Shown: positions 19,022-27,776, counted from the stretch's first letter. The stretch is 64,000 nucleotides of DNA from Pseudomonas aegrilactucae (GCF_019168305.1 NZ_JAHTBI010000037.1:107789-171788), one strand, 5' to 3'. Numbers and translations are program-made. Notes: generated from the sequence alone by a model not told the origin.

Positions 19022-20716
19022 ATGATCGTCGGTATCGACCTGGGAACGACCCACAGTCTGGTGGCCATTTGGCGGCATGGCGCCTCTGAACTGGTGCCCA
19101 ACGCCCTTGGCCAACTGCTCACCCCCAGCGTGGTCGGGCTCGACGACGAGGGCCGAGTACTGGTCGGCCAGGCGGCGCGTGAGCGGCTGCACACCCATCC
19201 CAAACAGACCACGGCGCTGTTCAAGCGCTACATGGGCAGCAACCAGGAAGTGCCTCTGGGCGGGCGTTCGTACCGGCCCGAAGAACTCTCGGCGCTGGTG
19301 CTCAAGAGCCTCAAGGAAGACGTCGAACGGGCGTTCGGCGAGCCGGTCACGGAAGCGGTGATCAGCGTGCCGGCCTATTTCAGCGATGCCCAGCGCAAGG
19401 CCACCCGCGTGGCCGGCGAACTGGCGGGCCTGCGGGTCGAGAAGCTGATCAACGAACCCACGGCGGCTGCGCTTGCCTACGGCCTGCACCAGCGTGACAA
19501 GGAAACCTCGTTCCTGGTCTTCGACCTGGGCGGCGGTACCTTCGACGTGTCGATCCTGGAGCTGTTCGAGGGCGTGATGGAGGTACGTGCCAGCGCTGGC
19601 GACAACTACCTGGGCGGCGAAGACTTCGACCAGGTGCTGCTCGAACACTTCGTGCAGAGCCAGCAAGGTCAGGGGTTCCCGGGTGTCGAGTCGCTGCTGC
19701 AACCGCTGCGCCGCGAGGCCGAGCGCGTGCGCAAGCAGCTTGGGCAGGCGCAGGAGGCCGAGTTCGTGGTGCGCCTGGACGGGCGTGAATGGCGCCACAG
19801 CTATACCCAGGACGCCATGGCCGATCTGTTCGCGCCGCTGCTGGCGCGCCTGCGCGCCCCGATCGAACGTGCCCTGCGCGATGCCCGCATCCGCGCCTCG
19901 GACCTTGACGAGGTGCTGCTGGTGGGCGGCACCACGCGCATGCCGCTGGTGCGCAAGCTGGCTGCCGGGCTGTTCGGGCGCTTCCCCTCCATCAGCCTCA
20001 ACCCCGATGAAGTGGTGGCCCATGGCGCCGCGGTGCAGGCCGCCCTCAAGGCCCGCGACGCGGCGCTCGAAGAAGTGGTGCTGACCGACGTGTGTTCCTA
20101 CACCCTGGGCATGGAAACCGTGCGCCAGTTCGGCGAACGCCACGAGAGCGGCCACTACCTGCCGATCATCGAGCGCAACAGCGTGGTGCCGGTCAGCCGG
20201 GTGCAGACCGTGTACACCGTGAGCGACCAGCAGGAGCAGGTGCTGGTCAAGGTGTTCCAGGGCGAGAGCCGGCTGGTCAAGGACAACGTGCTGCTGGGCG
20301 TGCTGGAGATTCCGGTGCCCAGGCGCAAGGCCGGCGAGGTGGCGCTGGAGGTGCGTTTCACCTACGACATCAACGGCATCCTCGAGGCCCAGGTGAGCAT
20401 CCCGCTGACCGGCGATCAGCACGCGCTGGTGATCGAGAACAACCCCGGCGTGCTCAGCCCTGACGAAATTCGCGAGCGTCTGGTGGCGCTGGCCGAGCTC
20501 AAGACCCATCCGCGTGATCAGCAGCCCAACACCCTGTTGCTGGCGCGCCTGGAGCGCCTGTACCAGGAAAGCCTGGGCGAGCTGCGCGAGAGGGTCGGGG
20601 CCTGGGCCGCGCACTTTCAGCGTGTGCTGGAAACCCAGGACGAGCGGCAGATTCGCGAAGTGCGCCACGACCTGAGCCAGCGCGTGAATGAACTGGGCCA
20701 GGACAGCTGGCGCTGA
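19022..20716 (+). CDS. hscC: HscC-type Hsp70 chaperone
   Basis: A 564-residue Hsp70 with an intact ATPase domain: IDLGTTHSLVA (phosphate loop 1), [11 protein letters not shown] near residue 167 (phosphate loop 2) and VGGTTRMPLV (adenosine motif). It is shorter than DnaK because the C-terminal lid is small, which matches the HscC (Hsc62) class of about 556 residues. Ten bases after its stop begins a gene for a J-domain protein, the same pairing as E. coli hscC with djlB/djlC. The ATG has GAGAGG upstream. It lies only 96 bp after the autotransporter, but a link in function is unproven. Client proteins are unknown for the family. Confidence 0.92.
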   Translation: MIVGIDLGTTHSLVAIWRHGASELVPNALGQLLTPSVVGLDDEGRVLVGQAARERLHTHPKQTTALFKRYMGSNQEVPLGGRSYRPEELSALVLKSLKEDVERAFGEPVTEAVISVPAYFSDAQRKATRVAGELAGLRVEKLINEPTAAALAYGLHQRDKETSFLVFDLGGGTFDVSILELFEGVMEVRASAGDNYLGGEDFDQVLLEHFVQSQQGQGFPGVESLLQPLRREAERVRKQLGQAQEAEFVVRLDGREWRHSYTQDAMADLFAPLLARLRAPIERALRDARIRASDLDEVLLVGGTTRMPLVRKLAAGLFGRFPSISLNPDEVVAHGAAVQAALKARDAALEEVVLTDVCSYTLGMETVRQFGERHESGHYLPIIERNSVVPVSRVQTVYTVSDQQEQVLVKVFQGESRLVKDNVLLGVLEIPVPRRKAGEVALEVRFTYDINGILEAQVSIPLTGDQHALVIENNPGVLSPDEIRERLVALAELKTHPRDQQPNTLLLARLERLYQESLGELRERVGAWAAHFQRVLETQDERQIREVRHDLSQRVNELGQDSWR

Positions 20717-20726
20717 GGGAACGGCA

Positions 20727-22334
20727 ATGAGTGATGTGATCGACGACTGCTGGAGCGTGCTGGCCCTGGCGCCCGGCGCTGATGAACGCAGCATCCGTCG
20801 CCAGTATGCACGCTTGCTCAAGGTGCATCGCCCGGATGAAGACCCCGAGGGTTTCCAGCGCCTGCGTGAGGCCTACGAGCAGGCCCTGGCGCAAACCCGT
20901 TGGGAGATGGAACGCGAGGAGGTCGAGGCAGCGCCTGCGCCGATCGCCCCGGTGGCTGCGCACGAACCCTCTGCAGTGTTTGCCGAGCCGCTGGTCGAGG
21001 CCGCGCCGGACCCGTTGCAACAGGCCCTGGCCCTGCTCGACGGGCTGGTCCCGGCGCAGCTCGACAGCCGCTGGCAGCAGGCGCGCACGCAAGGGTGTGA
21101 AAGCGCCTTCGAGTACCAGTTGCTGCAGTACTGCCTGAGCGATGATGCACCGCGCCTGGCCATCCTGCACTGGGCGGTGCAGGCACGCGGCTGGTTCACG
21201 CCCTGGCAGACGGTGCCGATGACCGCGTACCAGGCCGACGAACTGCTGGGCAGCCTGTGGCACGCCTGCCATGGCGAGTTGCAGGCGCAGTTGGTGGCTG
21301 GTGACGAGCGTGGCGTTTATGCATGCCTGCAAACCTGGGGCGGGCAGGCGTGGCTGGAGCCGTTCGACCGCCGCGAGCAGTTCCAGGCCATGCTGCTGGA
21401 GCTGCTGCACGAACACGATACCTGGGGCCATGGGCTGTTCGAGCACGTCTGCCAGTACTTCAACTGGAGCGACGACAACGGCGGGCCGAAACCGGCCTAC
21501 CTGTGGCAGGCACTGAACGAGCGCTGCCAGCGTGACGCCTGGTTTGCCCATCAGCAGGCGCTGGCCGAGCAATGGCACTGGAACATCAAGCCGGAAGGCA
21601 ACGCAGCGTACCTGCTGTTGCGCCCGCTTGAACTCAAGCAGCAGGTGGCGCTGGCCCAGGGCTTCAGCGAGGCCGACTGGACGGCCTGCGAGCAGTTGAC
21701 TCAGGACCTGCTTTACCGTTACCCCGAGCTGCTCGACCAGGTACCGCACCGCGACCTGTATTTCTGGCGCAAGCTGGCCCCGCGGCCAATGCACCCGCGC
21801 AGCTATCTGCGGGTGATGAGCACCATGTTGGTGGCGATCCTGCTGTGGATGGCGGGCCCTGGATTTTTCGACAGCCTGCAGAACGTGCTGATCGCCGCCG
21901 TGGTCGGCTCGCTGCTGACGGTGCAGCTGTCATCCGTGTTCATGCGCCTGTGGCAATGGTTCTCGCCCAGCCTGCTGGCGCTGGACCTGCGCCTGAGCGA
22001 GTGGCTGATTCCACCATGGGCCAACCCGCATGGCGAGCGCCTGTTGTTGCGCCACGGCGTGCCACGCCTGATGCTGGCGCTGCCGATCTACCCGATGCTG
22101 GCCGGTACCCATGCACTGATCGCGGTGGTGGGGATGGTGGGCTATTTTGGCGTCGGCCTGCTCGGCCTGCTGCCCTACACCCCACCTTCAGGAGAAGGCA
22201 GCGGCGTGGTGCACAAGGCGTGGCGGGCACTGCACGAACTCTATGAGTTCAACTGGGCCCAGGTGGCGTTGCTGGTGGCGACGGTGGTCGTGGTGGTCTG
22301 GTGGCAAGTTCAACTACCGGAGTTTGTGTCATGA
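20727..22334 (+). CDS. Membrane-anchored J-domain protein, partner of HscC
   Basis: A 535-residue co-chaperone. Residues ~5-60 form a J-domain (DDCWSVLALAPGADERSIR, then YARLLKVHRPDED and GFQRLREAYEQAL). In this copy the canonical His-Pro-Asp is written His-Arg-Pro-Asp, so the residue next to Pro-Asp is Arg, as in other HscC-linked J-proteins of pseudomonads. A long middle part of unknown fold follows, and the C-terminal third carries about four membrane segments. The ATG at 20727 has GAGGGA upstream; the longer in-frame extension overlaps hscC and has no site. The stop overlaps the next gene (ATGA), so the three genes form an operon. It probably recruits HscC to the inner membrane. Confidence 0.85.
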   Translation: MSDVIDDCWSVLALAPGADERSIRRQYARLLKVHRPDEDPEGFQRLREAYEQALAQTRWEMEREEVEAAPAPIAPVAAHEPSAVFAEPLVEAAPDPLQQALALLDGLVPAQLDSRWQQARTQGCESAFEYQLLQYCLSDDAPRLAILHWAVQARGWFTPWQTVPMTAYQADELLGSLWHACHGELQAQLVAGDERGVYACLQTWGGQAWLEPFDRREQFQAMLLELLHEHDTWGHGLFEHVCQYFNWSDDNGGPKPAYLWQALNERCQRDAWFAHQQALAEQWHWNIKPEGNAAYLLLRPLELKQQVALAQGFSEADWTACEQLTQDLLYRYPELLDQVPHRDLYFWRKLAPRPMHPRSYLRVMSTMLVAILLWMAGPGFFDSLQNVLIAAVVGSLLTVQLSSVFMRLWQWFSPSLLALDLRLSEWLIPPWANPHGERLLLRHGVPRLMLALPIYPMLAGTHALIAVVGMVGYFGVGLLGLLPYTPPSGEGSGVVHKAWRALHELYEFNWAQVALLVATVVVVVWWQVQLPEFVS

Positions 22335-22888
22335 GCTGGACAGAAGGTTTCGACACCGGGCTGTGCCTGAACGGCGCGAGGGTGCAACTGCGCCCGATGC
22401 GCGCCAGCGATGCCGAGCAATGGCTGGGGATCATGGCCGACCCCGAGGTGATGCGCTACTGGCACCACGGCCCCTGGCAGACGCTGGCCGAGGCCGAAGT
22501 GGCGCTGCTGGCCGACCGCGCCGCGTACCTGGCCGGGCGCAGCCTGAAGCTGGGCATCTACCCGCAGGGCAGCGACCTGCTGCTGGGCATGTGCCAGTTC
22601 TTCAGCATCGACGCCGAGTCGCGGCGCGGCGAGATCGGCTATTGCCTGGCCAGCGCTGCCCAGGGCCAGGGCTACATGCGCGAGGCGCTGGAGCTGTTTG
22701 TCGAGTACCTGACCATCGGCCTGGGCATGCGCCGCCTCGAAGCCGAGATCGACCCGCGCAACCACGCCTCGGCGCGTACCCTGGAACGCATGGGGTTCGA
22801 GCGCGAAGGCCTGCTGCGCGAGCGCTGGTGCATCGCGGGCGAAGTGTCGGATTCGGCGTTGTACGGGCTGCTGCTCGAATCGAGCTGA
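22331..22888 (+). CDS. GNAT-family N-acetyltransferase (RimJ/RimL-like)
   Basis: A 185-residue acetyltransferase of the RimJ/RimL branch. It shows the N-terminal pattern VQLRPMRASDAEQW, the acetyl-CoA binding region GEIGYCLASAAQGQGYMREAL, and the typical ending IDPRNHASARTLERMGFEREG. The substrate is not predictable; N-terminal amino groups of proteins, antibiotics or small amines are all possible. The ATG at 22331 overlaps the stop of the J-domain gene by four bases, so it is translationally coupled to the hscC operon. Confidence 0.9.
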   Translation: MSWTEGFDTGLCLNGARVQLRPMRASDAEQWLGIMADPEVMRYWHHGPWQTLAEAEVALLADRAAYLAGRSLKLGIYPQGSDLLLGMCQFFSIDAESRRGEIGYCLASAAQGQGYMREALELFVEYLTIGLGMRRLEAEIDPRNHASARTLERMGFEREGLLRERWCIAGEVSDSALYGLLLESS

Positions 22889-22961
22889 ATCACTTGGACA
22901 GCGGGGGAGGCGATGGGCTATCGTCGCGCCCCGCTTTCTACCCGGCCAAATGGACTGACTG

Positions 22962-23507
22962 GTGCGCCTGGATTATCGCTCGCTGAGCTTGTTGCTGTTT
23001 CTTGTGTGCCTGTACCCGGAAGCCTGTGGCTGGGGGGCCGACTCGGTATTGCGTGGCATGCACGCGCTGTCGATGGGCTGGCTGGCGGGTGGGCTGTGGT
23101 TCGCCAACCCGCTGCTGCTGGGCGCATTCGTGACCCATCGCAGCGATCCCTTGACCGCTTACCGGCTGGGCTGGGCGGCAGTGCTGCTGACCAGCATGGC
23201 GCTGGTGCTGGGCTGGACCGATTGGGCACTTCTTCCGCGTGGCCCGCTGGGGCCTGAGGTACGCACCGGGTACTTCCTGTGGCTGGCCTCGATGCTGGTA
23301 TTCGTCATCGGTCAGCACCGCTACCGGCACCAGCCCAAAAACAGTGTGGCACCGGTGGGCTGGCTGCACTGGGTACTGCTGGCAGGTATCGTGCTGACCA
23401 TTCCGCTGTCGTTCGTGAAGGCCACCGTGGCGCCCTCGCGGCCGATCTACATGGAACTGGGCGAGCCTGCGCCGGCGTGCGACGACTGTGAATTCGAGGT
23501 CAACTAG
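22962..23507 (+). CDS. Small membrane protein A of a tandem family, unknown function
   Basis: A 181-residue protein with about four hydrophobic segments, starting at a GTG (22962) with a weak ribosome site. It shares landmarks with the next two proteins: an N-terminal LLLFLVCLYPE stretch, RGMHALSMGWLAGG, and WFANPLLLGAFVTHR, then a C-terminal helix. The tail has a CDDC cysteine pair (PACDDCEFE), absent from the two relatives. I do not recognise the family. The three genes are packed head to tail, which suggests duplication and joint expression. Confidence 0.7.
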   Translation: MRLDYRSLSLLLFLVCLYPEACGWGADSVLRGMHALSMGWLAGGLWFANPLLLGAFVTHRSDPLTAYRLGWAAVLLTSMALVLGWTDWALLPRGPLGPEVRTGYFLWLASMLVFVIGQHRYRHQPKNSVAPVGWLHWVLLAGIVLTIPLSFVKATVAPSRPIYMELGEPAPACDDCEFEVN

Positions 23508-24032
23508 ATGCTGCTGATGTTCAAGCGTCACTACGTGGTGCTGAGCCTGGCGTTGTTCCTGGGCAGCCTGTACCTGGACGTGCTGCCGGTGGGCGACCTG
23601 ACCATGGTGCGCGGTATGCACGCCCTGACCCTGGGCTGGCTGGGTGGCAGTGCCTGGTTGGCCAACCCGTTGATCTGCCTGGCGCTGATGATGCGCCGCA
23701 ACCGGCCGCAGCTGTCGTTGTTGCTGGCGGGCATGGCGCTGTTGCTGGCGGCGCAGTGGTTGCCCGTCATCGGCTGGGGCCAGTCGCGCATGCTGCCGGT
23801 GCAGGCCGACGGCCTGCCGCGGTTTCTGGTCGGTTACTACGTGTGGGTGGGGGCGCTGGCGGTGTATGTGGCCGGGCAGTTCCTCAACCGCCGCCAGGTA
23901 CCCGGCGGTCCTCGCCAGGGCTGGCTGGCCTGGGTGCTGGTCGCCGCGATCCACGCCACGGCGGCGCTGTCGTTCACGGCGTGGAGCGACCGGCCGCACC
24001 TACCACCGCCGATTCCCGCCAATGCAATCTGA
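23508..24032 (+). CDS. Small membrane protein B of a tandem family, unknown function
   Basis: A 174-residue protein, four predicted membrane segments, whose ATG immediately follows the stop of the previous gene. It carries the shared motifs LSLALFLGSLYLD, RGMHALTLGWLGG and WLANPLICLALMMRR, so it is a paralogue of its neighbours. A short proline-rich C-terminus (RPHLPPPIPANAI) ends the protein. No catalytic residues are apparent; role unknown. Confidence 0.72.
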   Translation: MLLMFKRHYVVLSLALFLGSLYLDVLPVGDLTMVRGMHALTLGWLGGSAWLANPLICLALMMRRNRPQLSLLLAGMALLLAAQWLPVIGWGQSRMLPVQADGLPRFLVGYYVWVGALAVYVAGQFLNRRQVPGGPRQGWLAWVLVAAIHATAALSFTAWSDRPHLPPPIPANAI

Positions 24033-24049
24033 CCCCTGGATGTTGTTCA

Positions 24050-24571
24050 GTGAAACGTAATTACCTGACGTTCAGCCTGCTGCTGTTCGTGTCGTGCCTG
24101 TATTTCAGTGCCTATTTCACCGACAACGGCGGGCGCATGAGTTCGGTGTGGCTGCTGGTGTTCGGCCTGTGGGGCATTCCGTTCCAGATCTACGGCTGGT
24201 TCGCCAACCCGCTGTTCGGCCTGGCGTTGCTGACCCATCGCTGGTTCCCACGGGTAGCCCTGGGCCTGTCGGTGCTGGCGCTGTTGCTGGGGCTGTCGTT
24301 CCTGCTGGTGGGCACGGTGCCGGACAACACGCCCCAGTCCTATGCGTTTGTACAACTGACGGCCCGCGGCGTGGGTTACTACCTGTGGATCGGTGCGTTC
24401 GTGCTGATGACCCTGGGGCAGGCGCTGCACTGCCGCGACCGGCGTGAGGTGCGCCAGCTGCCGCGCCTGCGCATCATCGACTGGCTGCTGTTGCTGGTGG
24501 TACTGGCAGTGATCCTGTTCACCGCGTTCCCCGAGCACGGCTATGTGATCGAGCGTACCCACCCCTGGTGA
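24050..24571 (+). CDS. Small membrane protein C of a tandem family, unknown function
   Basis: A 173-residue membrane protein read from a GTG at 24050, 17 bp after gene B. The family landmarks are LTFSLLLFVSCLYFS at the start and WFANPLFGLALLTHRW in the middle, but the RGMHAL motif is replaced, so this is the most diverged copy. Four hydrophobic segments are visible. The start is supported by alignment with the N-termini of its paralogues. Function unknown. Confidence 0.7.
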   Translation: MKRNYLTFSLLLFVSCLYFSAYFTDNGGRMSSVWLLVFGLWGIPFQIYGWFANPLFGLALLTHRWFPRVALGLSVLALLLGLSFLLVGTVPDNTPQSYAFVQLTARGVGYYLWIGAFVLMTLGQALHCRDRREVRQLPRLRIIDWLLLLVVLAVILFTAFPEHGYVIERTHPW

Positions 24572-24605
24572 GCCAATCGCCGTTGACTACAGAAAGGATG
24601 CAGTG

Positions 24606-24986
24606 ATGATCAAGCGAATGATGGCCCTTGCCGTGCTGGCGGTTGCGCCCTGGGCGCTGGCGCAGGACAACGAGTCGGCGGCGTTTGCCGCGTGCATGGA
24701 CACGGCACAGACCACGCCGGGCGTGATCGAATGCAACAACGAAGAGATCGCGCGCCAGGACCTGCGCCTGAACCAGGCGTATGCCAGGGCCATGGGGGCG
24801 CTGGGTGCCGTGCAGCAGGGCAAGTTGAGTGATGCCCAGCGGCTATGGGTGACTTATCGCGACAGCAATTGCGATCTGTACTACAGCCTTACAGGTACCA
24901 GCGGGGATATGTTCGCGGGCGGCGGGTGCCGGTTGAGCATGACCACGGCGCGCGCGGATGAGTTGGAGGCGTTGCAGTTGCCGTAA
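24606..24986 (+). CDS. LprI/DUF1311-like secreted protein, copy 1
   Basis: A 126-residue protein with a signal peptide (MIKRMMALAVLAVAPWALAQ) and the lysozyme-inhibitor LprI N-terminal domain pattern: CMDTAQTTPGVIECNNEEI, then RLNQAYARAM and the C-terminal CDLYY with GGGCRLSMTTARADEL. Four cysteines could make two disulfides in the periplasm. The family includes LprI, a lysozyme inhibitor lipoprotein of Mycobacterium, but most members are uncharacterised. It is a tandem duplicate of the next gene. The ATG at 24606 is preferred to a GTG one codon upstream. Confidence 0.82.
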   Translation: MIKRMMALAVLAVAPWALAQDNESAAFAACMDTAQTTPGVIECNNEEIARQDLRLNQAYARAMGALGAVQQGKLSDAQRLWVTYRDSNCDLYYSLTGTSGDMFAGGGCRLSMTTARADELEALQLP

Positions 24987-25033
24987 GGCCGCCTCCATCA
25001 TGCAGGGGTGAATACATCAAGAGGGAAGGCAGG

Positions 25034-25417
25034 ATGATCAAGCGAATGATGAGTGTGACGCTGTTGTCGCTGCTGGCGGCTGCGCCGTTTGCGCAGGCCA
25101 GGGAATCGGCGGCGTACAAGGCCTGTCTGGACACCGCCAACACCACGGTGAGCATGAATGAATGCAACAACGCCGAGATCGCCCGCGAGGACAAACGCCT
25201 CAATCAGGCCTACAAGAAGGCCATGGGGGCGCTGGGGCCGCTGCAGAAGGGCAAGCTGAGGGATACCCAGCGGATATGGATCAAGTACATCGACAGCAAC
25301 TGCGACTTTTACTACACGCTGACCGGCGGCAGCATGGACATGCTCAACGGCGCTGGCTGCCGCTTGCGCATGACCTCGCAGCGGGCCGACGAGCTGGAGG
25401 CCTTGCAGGCGCCGTGA
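25034..25417 (+). CDS. LprI/DUF1311-like secreted protein, copy 2
   Basis: A 127-residue paralogue of the gene just upstream, with the same signal peptide start (MIKRMMSV), CLDTANTTVSMNECNNAEI, RLNQAYKKAMGALG and a matching C-terminal CDFYYTLTGGSMDM. All four cysteines are kept. The body is more basic than copy 1 (several Lys replacing Gln/Arg). A GAGGGAAGG stretch precedes the ATG. Secretion to the periplasm is likely; lysozyme inhibition is only a family-level possibility. Confidence 0.82.
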   Translation: MIKRMMSVTLLSLLAAAPFAQARESAAYKACLDTANTTVSMNECNNAEIAREDKRLNQAYKKAMGALGPLQKGKLRDTQRIWIKYIDSNCDFYYTLTGGSMDMLNGAGCRLRMTSQRADELEALQAP

Positions 25418-25507
25418 GACCGCCTGCATGAAGGCCGACGCAGGGCATGGACCGGCAGGCGCCGATCACATACCCTGACGCCTTCATTTCTCAGCCCCGT
25501 ACCGCCG

Positions 25508-26053
25508 ATGATTGCCCACTTCGCGATATTTCTCTGCACCCTGGTCGCCATGGAAGGTGTCGGCTACCTGGCGCACCGGTATGTGATGCACGGCTGGGGC
25601 TGGTTTGTGCACCGCTCGCACCATGAAGCCCAGCTGGGCGCGGTGGAAACCAACGATATCTACCTGGTGATCCTGGCCCTGGCCGCGATCACCCTGATCG
25701 TGCTGGGCAATGCCGGCCACGACCCGCTGCAGTGGGTGGGCGCCGGGGTGGCGGCCTTCGGCGTGATCTATGTGGTGGTGCACGACGGTATCGTGCACCG
25801 CCACTGGCCGGTGCGGCCCAGGCCGCACCACCCCTACCTGCGCAGGCTGTACCAGGCGCACCTGATGCACCACGCGGTCAAGGGGCGCCGGCACAGCGTA
25901 TCGTTCGGCTTCCTGTACGCACCGCCCATCCGCACCCTCAAGCAGCAGTTGCGCAAGCACCGGCTCAGGCAGCCTCGCCCAGCGGCGGCGCCTTGTGCGG
26001 GGGCTTTATCGACCCAATGTACACCGCCACCACCGTCACCAGCGCGCCCGTGA
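25508..26053 (+). CDS. CrtZ-like carotenoid/fatty-acid hydroxylase
   Basis: A 181-residue membrane di-iron hydroxylase. The histidine boxes of beta-carotene hydroxylase are visible: HRYVMH near residue 22, HRSHHE, HDGIVHRHW and HLMHHAVKG, followed by SVSFGFLYAPP as in CrtZ. No other carotenoid gene (crtE, B, I, Y) is nearby, so the natural substrate is unclear and may not be a carotenoid. The last ~30 residues (rich in Pro/Ala) are read across the 3' end of the convergent DMT gene, an 89-bp overlap, and look unlike the family. Confidence 0.85.
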   Translation: MIAHFAIFLCTLVAMEGVGYLAHRYVMHGWGWFVHRSHHEAQLGAVETNDIYLVILALAAITLIVLGNAGHDPLQWVGAGVAAFGVIYVVVHDGIVHRHWPVRPRPHHPYLRRLYQAHLMHHAVKGRRHSVSFGFLYAPPIRTLKQQLRKHRLRQPRPAAAPCAGALSTQCTPPPPSPARP

Positions 26054-26888
26054 TCTGCAGTGCGGAACTGGCCTTGCCCAGGAACGCCACGTCGATGAAG
26101 TAGGTGATCACCGGCTCCAGCAGCAGGATCAGGCCGGCCAGGCCCAGGCTGATCGCACCGATCGAACGGTTGACCATCAGCCAGCCGACGAACTGCACCA
26201 GCACGCCGTAGATCACCAGCATGTACAGGGTCTGCTGGTCGTTGATGGCCAGGCTTTCACCGCGCAGCAGTGCGTACCCCAGCATCACCCCCGCGGCCCA
26301 CAGGCTCAGGTGCAGCATCTGCGCGATCTTGTCGCCACCGGCCTGTGGCAGCTGGGTGGTGACCTTCAGGTAGTACACGCACACCGCATAGGCCAGCCCC
26401 GACAGCACGCCATAGATCACGCCCTGGATACCGAGCGCGCTGCCCATCTCCGGCAACAGCAACAGGTACAGGCCGACGAAGGCCAGGCTGATCGATGCCA
26501 CGAAGTACATCGAGGGTTTTTCCTTGAGCAGACAGAACCCGAGCAGGGTCATGAAGAACACCTGGCAGTTGGTCAGGATCGAGCCGATGCCGGGGCCCAC
26601 GATGTAGATGCTGTGGTGCCACAGGATCAGGTCGATGGCCAGGAACACCCCGGCCAGCGCGGTGTAGCGCCGGGCCTTGGGGTGGGCCAGGCTGGCGGGT
26701 ACCTTGCGTACCTTGAGCAGCAGGTAGAACAGTACCGAGGCGATCAGCATCCGGTAGAAGCCTGCGCCTCCCGCGCCGATGTTGGCGAACGCCACCGCCA
26801 GCGCCGACAGGCTCAGCATCAGCCCACCGATGGTCAGTTCCAGCACGGCCCTGTTGCTCGACAGGGTGACCCCCTTCAATTCCTGCAT
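25965..26888 (-). CDS. DMT-superfamily (EamA) exporter
   Basis: A 307-residue permease with ten hydrophobic helices arranged as two EamA repeats; the first repeat contains FYRMLIASVLFYLLLK and WHHSIYIVGPG. Members export amino acids, nucleobases or drugs; substrate not predictable here. It is transcribed divergently from an AraC-type regulator 81 bp away, so that regulator probably controls it. Its 3' end overlaps the CrtZ-like gene on the other strand. Confidence 0.88.
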   Translation of the reverse strand: MQELKGVTLSSNRAVLELTIGGLMLSLSALAVAFANIGAGGAGFYRMLIASVLFYLLLKVRKVPASLAHPKARRYTALAGVFLAIDLILWHHSIYIVGPGIGSILTNCQVFFMTLLGFCLLKEKPSMYFVASISLAFVGLYLLLLPEMGSALGIQGVIYGVLSGLAYAVCVYYLKVTTQLPQAGGDKIAQMLHLSLWAAGVMLGYALLRGESLAINDQQTLYMLVIYGVLVQFVGWLMVNRSIGAISLGLAGLILLLEPVITYFIDVAFLGKASSALQITGALVTVVAVYIGSIKPPHKAPPLGEAA

Positions 26889-26969
26889 GACACCCTCTGT
26901 TCCAGTGGTTGAAAGAGGGCTAACTTAGCCGCGCGCGGTTCGAGCGTATTGCACAAAACTGGACAGGCC

Positions 26970-27776
26970 ATGGAACAGGATTTTTCGCGCTTCTGGCGCA
27001 TCCCCGAGGGCGATTGCGAACTGCTGGCGGCGCGTTACAGCACGCGTGCCTTCGGCCGGCATTCGCACGAGCGCTACGCGGTCGGGGTGATCAGCGCCGG
27101 CGTGGAAAAGCTGTTCTACCGCGGTGCCCAGCACCTGGGCACGGCGGGCAGCATCGTCACCCTGACGCCGGGAGAGATGCACGACGGCCTGCCAGGCGGC
27201 CCCGAGGGTTGGCGCTACCGCATGCTCTACCTCGACCCGCACTGGCTCAACGGCGCGGTATTGGGCGGGCGTGTGGCCAGTGGGCACATCCATCTGTTCA
27301 GGCAGGCGTTGACCCATGACCCGGTGTTTGCCCAGGCGTTCGTGCAGCAGCACCAGGCCATCGAGCAGTCGTGTTCGAGCCTGGAGCGCGAGAGCATTCT
27401 GCTGCACCTGGTGAGCGAGTTGCTTGCGCGCTGCGGTGGGCCACAGCCGGCGCAGCTTGCGACTGAGCGTGAGGTGGTGCGGCGCATCCGGCATACGCTG
27501 GAAGACGCGTTCGACCAGACCATTGCCTTGCACGAGCTGGCGCGACAGGTAGACCTGGACCCGTTGTACATGATCCGTGTGTTCAAGAAGAGCGTGGGGG
27601 TGTCGCCGCACAGCTACCAGATCCAGCGGCGCGTGGCGCATGTGCAGCAGTTGCTGCGTGAGGGCGTAAGCATTGCCGAGGCGTCATTGCGCTGTGGCTT
27701 CTTCGACCAGAGCCACATGACGCGGGCGTTCAAGAAAGTGGTGGGGGTGACGCCGGGGAGTTTTCGCAGGGGCTAG
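26970..27776 (+). CDS. AraC-family transcriptional regulator
   Basis: A 268-residue regulator with an N-terminal AraC cupin-type sensing domain (FGRHSHERYAVGV, LTPGEMHDG) and a C-terminal double helix-turn-helix (ALHELARQVDLDPLYMIRVFK and SIAEASLRCGFFDQSHMTRAF). The ATG at 26970 is preferred over an upstream TTG. It is divergent to the DMT exporter gene and probably binds the 81-bp region between them. Regulators in this arrangement often sense the exported compound, which is inference here. Confidence 0.9.
   Translation: MEQDFSRFWRIPEGDCELLAARYSTRAFGRHSHERYAVGVISAGVEKLFYRGAQHLGTAGSIVTLTPGEMHDGLPGGPEGWRYRMLYLDPHWLNGAVLGGRVASGHIHLFRQALTHDPVFAQAFVQQHQAIEQSCSSLERESILLHLVSELLARCGGPQPAQLATEREVVRRIRHTLEDAFDQTIALHELARQVDLDPLYMIRVFKKSVGVSPHSYQIQRRVAHVQQLLREGVSIAEASLRCGFFDQSHMTRAFKKVVGVTPGSFRRG

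Noticed and set aside
12779..20821. A 2680-codon open frame on the minus strand, antisense to the autotransporter, hscC and J-protein genes
   Set aside because: It is opposite genes with clear domains, has low-complexity His/Gln/Ala-rich composition typical of antisense frames in high-GC DNA, and has no ribosome site or domain.
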